64,000 nucleotides of DNA. It comes from CAVWDU01 sp963753815. GTDB lineage: Bacteria; Pseudomonadota; Gammaproteobacteria; Pseudomonadales; Halieaceae. The notes beneath the pieces are model-generated. The model was given only the letters and a program-made list of their open reading frames with translations, did no database searches and was not told the DNA's origin. Position 1 is the stretch's first letter; each line of letters begins with the position of its first letter. The stretch spans positions 496,001 through 560,000 of the forward strand of contig CAVWDU010000003.1 in the NCBI GenBank assembly GCA_963753815.1, written 5' to 3'. This document shows, one piece after another, positions 1-7,328 of this stretch. The position numbers and the translations under genes are program-made.

Positions 1-75
1 TACAACGCCGGTACCATGGGCCCGAGTGCAGCCACGACCCTGGTGGCTGTCGACAACCACCAGTGGCACGAATAA
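1..75 (+). CDS. zwf: Glucose-6-phosphate 1-dehydrogenase, C-terminal end (partial)
   Basis: Only the last 24 codons and the stop are in the window; the gene begins to the left. The readable tail, YNAGTMGPSAA then a short hydrophobic stretch and a final Trp near the stop, matches the usual end of Zwf (Y-x-A-G-x-x-G-P-x-x-A ... W). Zwf oxidises glucose 6-phosphate to 6-phosphogluconolactone with NADP. The following gene encodes the lactonase for the next step, and the 27-bp gap suggests one transcript. The call rests on the short tail plus the pgl neighbour. Confidence 0.8.
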   Translation, partial: YNAGTMGPSAATTLVAVDNHQWHE

Positions 76-102
76 GCACACGAATCCGGAGCGGGGCGCG
101 CG

Positions 103-783
103 ATGCAATGGCATGAATTCACTGACCGGACCGCGCTGGACCGGGCCCTGGCAGAGCACATCGCCGCGGGCCTGCGCCGCAGTATCGACCGGACCGGGGC
201 AGCATCACTGGCCCTGTCGGGCGGCAGCACCCCGATACCGATGCTGCGTTGCCTGTCGCGTTGCGATCTCCCCTGGCAACGGGTCGCCGTCACCCTGGTA
301 GACGACCGCTGGGTTCCCGTCTCCCACCCTGATTCCAACGAGCGCATGCTGCGGGAAACCCTGCTTCAGAACGCCGCTGCCTCGGCCGTCCTTGTAGGGC
401 TCAAGACACCGCATGAAAGCCCCTGGGAAGGGCTCGCCGAGAGCCGGGAGAGGCTTGCCACCGTTACATCACCGTTTACGATGGTAGTGCTCGGCATGGG
501 CGGTGATGGCCACACCGCTTCCTGGTTTCCACGGGCCGAGAACCTGGCGGAACTGCTGTCGGCCCGGAGCGGGGAACGGCTGATGGCGGTTGAACCGGTC
601 ACTGCGCCCCACCCGCGCATCACCCTGACCCTGCCGGCTGTCTGTGACAGCCTCGAGATCGTCCTGCACATCACCGGCGAGGACAAGCGCGCTGTTCTTG
701 AGTCAGCCGCTGACGCAAACTACCCGATTGCCGCGGTGTCGGCACTGCAGTCGCCGCCGGTGTCGATCTGGTGGGCCCCCTGA
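103..783 (+). CDS. pgl: 6-phosphogluconolactonase
   Basis: 226 aa, of usual length for the Pgl/DevB family. It hydrolyses 6-phosphogluconolactone to 6-phosphogluconate in the oxidative pentose phosphate and Entner-Doudoroff routes. Visible family motifs are the N-terminal LALSGGSTP phosphate-binding loop (about residues 41-49), the DDRWVP...SN segment (about 67-79), the GMGGDGHTASWFP block (about 131-143) and the late ITGEDKR. The ATG at 103 is 27 bp after the zwf stop and begins just where family similarity begins. It lies directly behind zwf, as in many gammaproteobacteria. Confidence 0.95.
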   Translation: MQWHEFTDRTALDRALAEHIAAGLRRSIDRTGAASLALSGGSTPIPMLRCLSRCDLPWQRVAVTLVDDRWVPVSHPDSNERMLRETLLQNAAASAVLVGLKTPHESPWEGLAESRERLATVTSPFTMVVLGMGGDGHTASWFPRAENLAELLSARSGERLMAVEPVTAPHPRITLTLPAVCDSLEIVLHITGEDKRAVLESAADANYPIAAVSALQSPPVSIWWAP

Positions 784-791
784 ACCGAAAC

Positions 792-811
792 GCGCCCGTG
801 ACACCGGGCGC
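792..811. terminator. GC hairpin between convergent pgl and alcohol dehydrogenase genes
   Basis: A perfect 7-bp stem (GCGCCCG / CGGGCGC) with a 6-nt loop sits in the 55-bp gap between two convergent genes. No T-run follows on either strand, so it is at best an imperfect bidirectional terminator; the position is the main argument. Confidence 0.35.
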
Positions 812-838
812 TGCTGCCGCGCCGGGAACGGATGCGGT

Positions 839-2038
839 CTATTGGCCGATCTGGCCGAGTATCGCCATCGTGCTGTCACGGTCGAGGAGCCGGGGTACGG
901 GATAGGACTCGCTTTCGGCCAGAGCCAGGTCGCAGAGGTAGTCGTAATCGGTCCGCTGCAGTAACTCGGAATGGTCCGCTATGCCCACCTTGGCGCGCAG
1001 GTCGCGAACCGCCGCAATAAAGGCATAGGACAGATCGGCGGTTGAATCGCCGGGTTTGCCGGCCCCGACCAGCAGCGCGAGTTCGGCCAGCCTGGGCTCG
1101 GCTTCCTCGCGGCAAAACTCGAGCACGTGCGGCAGCACGAGGGAATTAGCCAGTCCGTGCGGGATGCCGTATTTGCCACCGAGCTGATGTGCGATCGCAT
1201 GCACATTGCCGACATTGACCTGGTTGATCGCCATCCCGGCGTAGTAGGCACCCATCGACATTCCTTCGCGGGCGTCGAGATTGCTGCCGTCATTGTAGGC
1301 GGGCAACAGGTTATCGAAAATGAGCTTCACCGCTGTGCGGGCGTCCGCGGTCCGGGTGCCCCTGTCCCAGGTGCCGATGTACGCCTCGATACCGTGAGTC
1401 AGTGCATCCATGCCCGTCGCGGCGGTGATATGGGGCGGCAGGCCGACGGTGAGCGGAGCGTCCAGTGCCGCGGCTGCGGGGAGCAGCGATGCCGCGGCGA
1501 TGATCCCTTTTTCATGCGTTTCGCTGTCGGAGATCACCGCGCCGATGGTAGCCTCAGAGCCCGTACCCGCCGTCGTCGGGATCGCGTAGAGCGGCAGCGG
1601 TTCGTGCTTGAATTTATTAAGCCCGATCCAGTCCTGTGGCGCACCGTCACCGGTCGCGGAGGCCGCAATGACCTTGGCGGCATCGATGGAAGAACCCCCA
1701 CCTACCGCGATCACGACCTCGCTGCCGTGTTCTTTCTGCACCGCGACCCCCGCGGCGACCTGGTCATAGGTGGGGTCGGGCAACACCCCGTCGTACCAGG
1801 CGATATCGACACCGGCCGCGACGAGACCGGTTATAGCCTGGTCGGCGATGCCGAGGTCACGCAGCGCCTTGTCGGTAACGAGCAGCACCCTGCTCGCACC
1901 TGTTCTCGCGATGTGCGCACACAACTGCTGGGCGCTGCCACTGCCGCTGAACACCATGTGCCGGGGCGCGGGCCCCCGGCCGACGACGGTTTTCATCAAT
2001 CGAAGATAGAGTGAGTGTTTCAGCTTACGGGGGAGCAA
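839..2038 (-). CDS. Iron-containing (group III) alcohol dehydrogenase
   Basis: 399 aa, normal for Fe-ADH. It should interconvert an alcohol and aldehyde or ketone with NAD(P); the substrate cannot be told from sequence. Visible: nucleotide-binding GGGSSIDAAK (about residues 113-122), the PTTAGTGSE segment (about 153-161), and the metal-binding region GMDALTHGIEAY followed by HAIAHQLGG and GIPHGLANS, which supply the Asp and His ligands. The start is a TTG at 2038 with a strong AGGAGG seven bases upstream; an ATG 14 codons in is an alternative but has no such site. It is convergent to pgl and its 5' end faces the nuo upstream region. Confidence 0.9.
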   Translation of the reverse strand: MLPRKLKHSLYLRLMKTVVGRGPAPRHMVFSGSGSAQQLCAHIARTGASRVLLVTDKALRDLGIADQAITGLVAAGVDIAWYDGVLPDPTYDQVAAGVAVQKEHGSEVVIAVGGGSSIDAAKVIAASATGDGAPQDWIGLNKFKHEPLPLYAIPTTAGTGSEATIGAVISDSETHEKGIIAAASLLPAAAALDAPLTVGLPPHITAATGMDALTHGIEAYIGTWDRGTRTADARTAVKLIFDNLLPAYNDGSNLDAREGMSMGAYYAGMAINQVNVGNVHAIAHQLGGKYGIPHGLANSLVLPHVLEFCREEAEPRLAELALLVGAGKPGDSTADLSYAFIAAVRDLRAKVGIADHSELLQRTDYDYLCDLALAESESYPVPRLLDRDSTMAILGQIGQ

Positions 2039-2487
2039 GGTGCGACCTCCTCGGGGGCAGGCATGCGGAAGGCGCGTAGCCTAGCAGACAATCCCGCGGG
2101 ATGGCCAGCGTTGCCCGGTTGGCACAGGCAGCGCGTAATCCGGGGCGCGACCAGACATTGCCCGCCGGAAATTTTGTGGGCCGCCTTGCGTTTGCGGGGT
2201 ATCATAGCTAGAGTTATTTTTGACGTCAGGCGTCGCTGTACCCGGTCTGCTTTCCGCTCATTTTTCAGCGCGGGGACGAGTGGCCTCCATTTAAACCCTC
2301 GGCACGTATGGAGTTGCTTAATGCTGGCGAGTCAGGCAGTGACAGGATTCTGTATCCACCGTCAGCATTTTCCCGGTGCACTGGCCGTTGCCTGCTGTTG
2401 TCCCGAAGCTCGCCCGTCACTCCCGCAGCAGCGTGCGCCGCGCCCGCTCAACCACGACAACGCTCGAACCCCCGGAGCCCGGACTCG
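2039..2487. other. 449-bp divergent upstream region of the alcohol dehydrogenase and nuo operon
   Basis: No convincing gene. An open frame from the ATG at 2308 runs into nuoA, but its first 60 residues look non-coding. The stretch from about 2170 to 2310 is relatively AT-rich and should hold the nuo promoter. A TATCAT hexamer (2200-2205) and a TTGACG hexamer (2220-2225) are visible, but neither has a well-placed partner, so I do not call a promoter. The ribosome site of the alcohol dehydrogenase (AGGAGG on the minus strand) is at 2046-2051. Confidence 0.5.
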
Positions 2488-2904
2488 GTGACTGAAGCAG
2501 CCGCCCCGCTGTGGCCGTTCGTGGTATACGGCCTGGCGGTGCTGTTGCTGGTGGCGACGATGCTCGGACTGGCCTGGGTACTGGGACAGCGACGTGCCAA
2601 CAATGCCACCAACATGCCCTTCGAGTCGGGCGTCGTTTCCGTCGGCACACCGCAGATCCAGATGGCGGTGGAGTTTTACCTGATTGCCATCTTCTTTGTC
2701 ATCTTCGATCTCGAGGTCGTCTTCATATTCGCCTGGGCAGTCGCTTTCTTCGAACTCGGCTGGAGCGGTTTCATCGCCATCACCGTGTTCATCGTCGTGC
2801 TCGGTGTCGCCCTGCTCTACGAATTGAGCACCGGCGCGCTCGACTGGGGCATCAAAACGCGCTCGGCGCCACCGGGTGCGGTATCTCTGGAGGCGGCGGA
2901 CTGA
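2488..2904 (+). CDS. nuoA: NADH-quinone oxidoreductase subunit A
   Basis: 138 aa with three membrane segments (about residues 11-33, 66-88 and 95-117). It is part of the membrane arm of complex I, at the junction near the quinone site. Family signatures are the conserved loop PFESGVVSVG before helix 2 and FDLEVVFIFAWA. I start at the GTG at 2488: GGAG lies ten bases upstream and similarity begins right there. The ATG at 2308 would add 60 residues rich in Ser, Pro and Arg that are unlike NuoA. The stop overlaps the nuoB start by one base. Confidence 0.92.
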   Translation: MTEAAAPLWPFVVYGLAVLLLVATMLGLAWVLGQRRANNATNMPFESGVVSVGTPQIQMAVEFYLIAIFFVIFDLEVVFIFAWAVAFFELGWSGFIAITVFIVVLGVALLYELSTGALDWGIKTRSAPPGAVSLEAAD

Positions 2905-3548
2905 TGGAATGGAATCTCACCCGGCCTGAGGATGTTATCTCTGTTTCTCCCGGCAGCGCCGGCGAAAGCGTCGAGGAACAGATAAAACGGAATGTGTTCT
3001 TCGCCCGCCTTGAAGACCTGATTGCCTGGGGGCGGGCTCACTCGCTCTGGCCATTCAACTTCGGTTTGTCCTGCTGCTATGTCGAGATGGCAACCTCGTT
3101 TACCAGCCGCCACGACATTGCGCGCTTTGGCTCGGAGGTCATTCGCGCCACGCCCCGACAGGCTGACCTGATGGTTATTTCCGGCACGGTATTCCGGAAG
3201 ATGGCGCCTGTGGTACAGCATCTCTACGACCAGTTGCTGGAACCACGCTGGATCATTTCCATGGGTTCATGCGCCAACTCCGGTGGCATGTACGATATCT
3301 ACAGTGTCGTACAGGGGGTGGACAAGTTTATTCCTGTAGACGTCTACGTACCCGGCTGTCCTCCGCGCCCCGAGGCGCTGATGCAGGGTCTGATGATGCT
3401 GCAGGAAGCCATCGGCCAGGAACGGCGGCCGTTGAGTTGGGTAGCCGGGGATCAGCAGGTTGTGAAACCGGAGATGCCATCGCAGCGGGACCGGCTGCGC
3501 CAGCAACGCAACGACGCCACCGAACTGAGAGATCCATCGAAGATATAG
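2904..3548 (+). CDS. nuoB: NADH-quinone oxidoreductase subunit B
   Basis: 214 aa peripheral-arm subunit that holds cluster N2, the last iron-sulfur centre before quinone. Its cluster ligands are visible: the tandem cysteines in LSCCYVEMA, the cysteine in MGSCANSGGMYD and the one in VPGCPPRPEAL. The ATG overlaps the nuoA stop (TGATG), which fixes the start. The ~35 residues after the last conserved block are charged and variable, as is common in this family. It is followed by an unusual 200-bp gap before nuoCD. Confidence 0.96.
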   Translation: MEWNLTRPEDVISVSPGSAGESVEEQIKRNVFFARLEDLIAWGRAHSLWPFNFGLSCCYVEMATSFTSRHDIARFGSEVIRATPRQADLMVISGTVFRKMAPVVQHLYDQLLEPRWIISMGSCANSGGMYDIYSVVQGVDKFIPVDVYVPGCPPRPEALMQGLMMLQEAIGQERRPLSWVAGDQQVVKPEMPSQRDRLRQQRNDATELRDPSKI

Positions 3549-3656
3549 TAGCCTGTTGAATATGCCGCAGGCGAGCAAGGCACAAGGCAACAAGCGGCGA
3601 AAAGCCGCGGTGCAGATAACAGTATCGTGCCGGTCGGGGCTTTTCCAACAGGCTGC
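3549..3656. mobile_element. MITE-like inverted-repeat element between nuoB and nuoCD
   Basis: A ~108-bp non-coding stretch begins directly after the nuoB stop. Its ends are imperfect inverted repeats: TAGCCTGTTGAA at the left (3549-3560), and CAGCCTGTTGGAA read on the opposite strand at the right (3644-3656). The middle holds a small hairpin (GCGGC-GAAAA-GCCGC, 3594-3608). There is no open frame and no clear target duplication. Size, ends and position inside an otherwise gap-free operon suggest a miniature transposable element. I cannot name the family. Confidence 0.55.
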
Positions 3657-3748
3657 CAGGGTCAACCCGGACGGCGTGAACCGGCCCTGAACGAGACAGG
3701 ATAACAATAACGGAGCGGCACACAGCCGAGCGGGACACAACGACAGCA

Positions 3749-5497
3749 ATGCTTCAGGCCAGCGTCACCACCGCGTCGACAACCGTCGACGACCTGCGCG
3801 CCCAGTTCGGCGAGGCCGCATTCGTGGAACAGCCGACGGCCGACGCCGTACCGACGCTATGGCTGCAACCCGGACGGCTGATCGATGTGTTGCGGCATTT
3901 GAAGCCCCGTTTTCCCATGTTGCTGGATTTGTTCGCGATCGATGAGCGTCTGCGCGAACACAAACCGGAACCCGCCGGTGACTTTTCGGTGGTGTACCAC
4001 CTGTTCAATTTCAACGACCGCGAAGAACTGCGCCTCAAGGTGGCTGCCTCGGGCGACGACCCGGAAGCGCCGTCAGCCTGCGAGGTCTACCCCTGCGCAA
4101 ACTGGTACGAACGCGAGGCCTGGGACATGTTCGGCGTTTCGTTCCGGGGCCACCCCAACCTGCGGCGCATCTTGCTCCCCCCGACCTGGGAAGGCCACGC
4201 GCTGCGCAAGGATCACCCCGCGCGCGCAACGGAGATGGAACCCTTCAGCCTGAATGAGGAAAAACAGGCGCAGGAGCAGGAGGCACTGCGATTCCGTCCC
4301 GAGGAGTGGGGGATGTCCCGGGCCAGCGGAGACACCGAGTACATGTTCCTTAATCTCGGCCCCAATCATCCCTCTGTTCACGGCGTCTTCCGCATCGCCC
4401 TGCAACTCGATGGCGAGGTGGTGGTGGACGCCGTGCCCGACATCGGCTATCACCATCGGGGCGCCGAGAAAATGGCGGAGCGCCAGACCTGGCATTCGTT
4501 TATTCCCTACACCGACCGCATCGACTACCTGGGCGGGGTGATGAATAACCTGCCTTACGTCATGGCCGTCGAGCAACTCGCCGGGATCACGGTGCCCGAG
4601 CGCGCCCGGGTTATTCGCATCATGCTGGCGGAGCTGTTCCGCATCTCCAGCCACCTGGTCTTCTACGGCACCTTCGCCCAGGACGTGGGGCAGATGTCGC
4701 CGGTCTTTTACATGTTTGCCGACAGGGAGCGCCTGTTCGGCATCATCGAGGCGATTACCGGCGGCCGCATGCACCCGGCGTGGTTTCGCATCGGCGGCGT
4801 GGCGCAGGACCTGCCCGAAGGCTGGGACACCCTGGTGCGCGAGTTTATCGATAGCATGCCCGCGCGACTCGACCACTACCAGAAGATGGCGATGGACAAC
4901 AGCATCCTCAAGCAGCGCACGGTCGGCATCGGCAGCTATACCGCGGATGAGGCCCTGGAGTGGGGTATCACCGGCGCCTCCCTGCGGGCAACCGGGATGG
5001 ACTTCGACCTGCGCCGCGATCGACCCTACGGGGGCTATGATCAATTCGAGTTCGAGGTGCCGGTCGGCGCCAGGGGCGACTGCTATGACCGCGCCGTCGT
5101 CCGGGTCGAAGAGATACGCCAGAGCCTGCGAATCATCCGCCAGTGCCTGGACAACATGCCCGCAGGACCCTACAAGAGCGATCACCGCCTGACGACACCG
5201 CCGCCACGGGAAGGCATGCTGCAGGACATCGAAACCCTGATTCACCATTTTCTGAATGTGAGCTGGGGGCCCGCCATACCGCCCGGCGAGGCCACTGTGC
5301 TGATCGAGGCAACAAAGGGGTTCAATAACTACCACCTGGTCAGCGATGGCGGCACGACCTCCTACCGCACGCGCATTCGCACACCTTCTTTCCCCGCACT
5401 GCAGCAGCTGCCGCTGATCAGCCGCGGCCTGATGATTCCCGACCTGATCGCGATCATCGCCAGCATCGACTTCGTGATGGCGGACGTGGACCGATGA
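3749..5497 (+). CDS. nuoC: NADH-quinone oxidoreductase fused subunits C/D
   Basis: 582 aa fusion of NuoC (about residues 1-180, ending in the ANWYEREAWDMFGV...HPNLRRILLP block) and NuoD (about 190-582, with NLGPNHPSVHGVFR, DIGYHHRGAEK and a C-terminal SIDFVMADVDR). The D half, with NuoB, forms the quinone pocket of complex I; the conserved His and Tyr positions of that pocket are present. The fused form is the E. coli arrangement. The ATG at 3749 has a weak ribosome site and lies 92 bp beyond the inverted-repeat element, so translation here is not coupled to nuoB. The stop overlaps nuoE by four bases. Confidence 0.96.
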   Translation: MLQASVTTASTTVDDLRAQFGEAAFVEQPTADAVPTLWLQPGRLIDVLRHLKPRFPMLLDLFAIDERLREHKPEPAGDFSVVYHLFNFNDREELRLKVAASGDDPEAPSACEVYPCANWYEREAWDMFGVSFRGHPNLRRILLPPTWEGHALRKDHPARATEMEPFSLNEEKQAQEQEALRFRPEEWGMSRASGDTEYMFLNLGPNHPSVHGVFRIALQLDGEVVVDAVPDIGYHHRGAEKMAERQTWHSFIPYTDRIDYLGGVMNNLPYVMAVEQLAGITVPERARVIRIMLAELFRISSHLVFYGTFAQDVGQMSPVFYMFADRERLFGIIEAITGGRMHPAWFRIGGVAQDLPEGWDTLVREFIDSMPARLDHYQKMAMDNSILKQRTVGIGSYTADEALEWGITGASLRATGMDFDLRRDRPYGGYDQFEFEVPVGARGDCYDRAVVRVEEIRQSLRIIRQCLDNMPAGPYKSDHRLTTPPPREGMLQDIETLIHHFLNVSWGPAIPPGEATVLIEATKGFNNYHLVSDGGTTSYRTRIRTPSFPALQQLPLISRGLMIPDLIAIIASIDFVMADVDR

Positions 5498-6018
5498 GCG
5501 ACGGGGGAAATCGCATGGCGCAAAACGAGATACTCAACGCAGTGCTGAGCGAGAGCGAGCTCAACGAGATCGACGTGGAGATTTCCCACGCCCCCTACCG
5601 CCATGCGGTCGCCATCGACGCCTTGAAAATCGTCCAGGCACACCGGGGCTGGGTCTCGGACGCCAGCCTGCAGGCACTGGCGGAATACCTGGGTATGTCA
5701 AGCGCGGAACTGGACGGCATCGCGACGTTCTACAATTTTATCTACCGACGCCCGGTAGGCGAACGGGTTATCCTGCTGTGCAACAGTATCAGCTGTTGGA
5801 TCAAGGGCTGCGAGAAGCTCCAGGACGGCATCAGTGAGCGGCTGCAGATCGGGCCCGGCGAGACAACCGCGGACAACCGTTTTACCCTGCTGCCGGTGGG
5901 CTGCCTCGGCGCCTGTGACAAAGCCCCGGTGATGATGGTGGGCGATGACCTGCACGAGAACGTCGACGCGTCCACCATCGACACCCTGTTTGCCGAGCCC
6001 GTGGGGCGCGACTCATGA
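5494..6018 (+). CDS. nuoE: NADH-quinone oxidoreductase subunit E
   Basis: 174 aa thioredoxin-fold subunit carrying the [2Fe-2S] cluster N1a beside NuoF. The four ligands are visible as CNSISC (C-x4-C) and CLGAC (C-x3-C). The upstream helical part includes the conserved ATFYNFIYRRPVG segment. The ATG overlaps the nuoCD stop (ATGA); an ATG seven codons later is an alternative. It works with NuoF and NuoG in the NADH-oxidising module. Confidence 0.95.
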   Translation: MSDGGNRMAQNEILNAVLSESELNEIDVEISHAPYRHAVAIDALKIVQAHRGWVSDASLQALAEYLGMSSAELDGIATFYNFIYRRPVGERVILLCNSISCWIKGCEKLQDGISERLQIGPGETTADNRFTLLPVGCLGACDKAPVMMVGDDLHENVDASTIDTLFAEPVGRDS

Positions 6019-7328
6019 ACAGCAACCAGAACAATTTCGACAGGCCGCTGACCCGAAACGTCAGGCCCGACCGCGCGCCGACCGATATGCGCGCCTACGA
6101 GGCGAACGGCGGCTACCGGGCGCTGCACGACACGATTGGCAAACGCTCCCCCGCGGACTGCCTCCAGATCATCAAGGATTCAAACCTGCGCGGCCGCGGT
6201 GGCGCCGGCTTTCCCACCGGGATGAAATGGAGCTTCGTCCCGATGGACGATGCGACGCCGGGACACAAGTACCTCATCTGCAATGCGGATGAGATGGAGC
6301 CAGGCACCTTCAAGGACCGCCTGCTGATGGAGTGCGACCCGCACCAGCTGGTCGAGGGCATGATCATCGCGGCCTACACCATACAGGCGGACATCGCCTA
6401 CATCTTCATCCGTGCGGAGTACCTGAAAGCCGCAGAGCTGCTGCGAGAGGCTATTGCGGCCTGTCGTGAAAAAGGGTATCTCGGCGAGCACATTCTGGGC
6501 AGCGACTACAGCCTGGAGATGCACGTGCATGCCAGTGCCGGGCGCTATATCTGCGGCGAGGAAACCGCGCTCATCAGTTCGCTGGAGGGCAAGCGCGCCA
6601 ATCCCAGGGCGAAGCCACCCTTCCCGCAGGTGAGCGGTCTGTGGGGCAGGCCGACCATCGTCAACAACGTCGAAACGCTGTGTAACGTGCATCACATCCT
6701 CGAGCACGGCGCCGACTGGTTCCAATCTCTGGGCCTGACCGATAACGCCGGCACCAAGCTCTACGGAGCGAGTGGCCGGGTCAGGAATCCCGGTTGCTGG
6801 GAGCTACCCATCGGTACCCCGGCGCGTGAGATTCTCGAGGATCACGCCGGGGGCATGGAAGCGGGTTACCGCCTGCGGGGTTTCCTGCCGGGTGGCGGTT
6901 CCACCGATTTCCTGGTCGAGGAGCACCTGGACCTGGCGATGGACTACGACACCATCGGCAAGGCCGGCAGTCGCATGGGTACCGGCACCATGATCATCCT
7001 CGACGACAAGACCTGCCCGGTGGGATTTGTCAAAAACCTGGTCGGGTTCTTCGCCCGGGAATCCTGCGGCTTCTGCACGCCGTGTCGGGATGGCCTGCCC
7101 TGGTCGGAGCAAGTGCTCGACGACCTCGAGCACGGGCGCGGGCGCGACGAAGACCTCGAAACGCTGCGCCGGCAGGTGGATTTCATCGGCGCGATCGGCA
7201 ACACCCACTGCGCCCTGGCGCCGGGCGCAATGGAACCCCTGCAGAGTGCGCTCAAGTACTTTCGAGAGGATTTCGAGGCGCACAGCAAGGGCGCGCGCTG
7301 TTCGTATTGCGACGGGGGGCGGGGCTGA
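6015..7328 (+). CDS. nuoF: NADH-quinone oxidoreductase subunit F (NADH- and FMN-binding)
   Basis: 437 aa, standard length. It binds NADH and FMN and passes electrons to cluster N3. Seen: the glycine-rich GRGGAGFPTGMKW FMN/NADH site (about residues 59-71), ICNADEMEPGTFKDR, the ICGEETALISSLEGKR block, and the cluster ligands SCGFCTPCRDG plus a later THCALAPG cysteine. Start overlaps the nuoE stop by four bases, stop overlaps nuoG by one. The C-terminal end contains an extra CSYC pair, seen in some relatives. Confidence 0.96.
   Translation: MNSNQNNFDRPLTRNVRPDRAPTDMRAYEANGGYRALHDTIGKRSPADCLQIIKDSNLRGRGGAGFPTGMKWSFVPMDDATPGHKYLICNADEMEPGTFKDRLLMECDPHQLVEGMIIAAYTIQADIAYIFIRAEYLKAAELLREAIAACREKGYLGEHILGSDYSLEMHVHASAGRYICGEETALISSLEGKRANPRAKPPFPQVSGLWGRPTIVNNVETLCNVHHILEHGADWFQSLGLTDNAGTKLYGASGRVRNPGCWELPIGTPAREILEDHAGGMEAGYRLRGFLPGGGSTDFLVEEHLDLAMDYDTIGKAGSRMGTGTMIILDDKTCPVGFVKNLVGFFARESCGFCTPCRDGLPWSEQVLDDLEHGRGRDEDLETLRRQVDFIGAIGNTHCALAPGAMEPLQSALKYFREDFEAHSKGARCSYCDGGRG

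Noticed and set aside
1127..2014. 295-codon frame opposite the alcohol dehydrogenase
   Set aside because: Composition rich in Arg, Gly and His and no motif, while the minus strand encodes a complete Fe-ADH with a strong ribosome site.
2308..2487. N-terminal extension of NuoA
   Set aside because: The 60 extra residues are Ser/Pro/Arg-rich and unlike the family, whereas the GTG at 2488 has a ribosome site and begins at the conserved region.
4073..5335. 420-codon frame opposite nuoCD
   Set aside because: Shadow of the conserved NuoD sequence; no ribosome site or domain.
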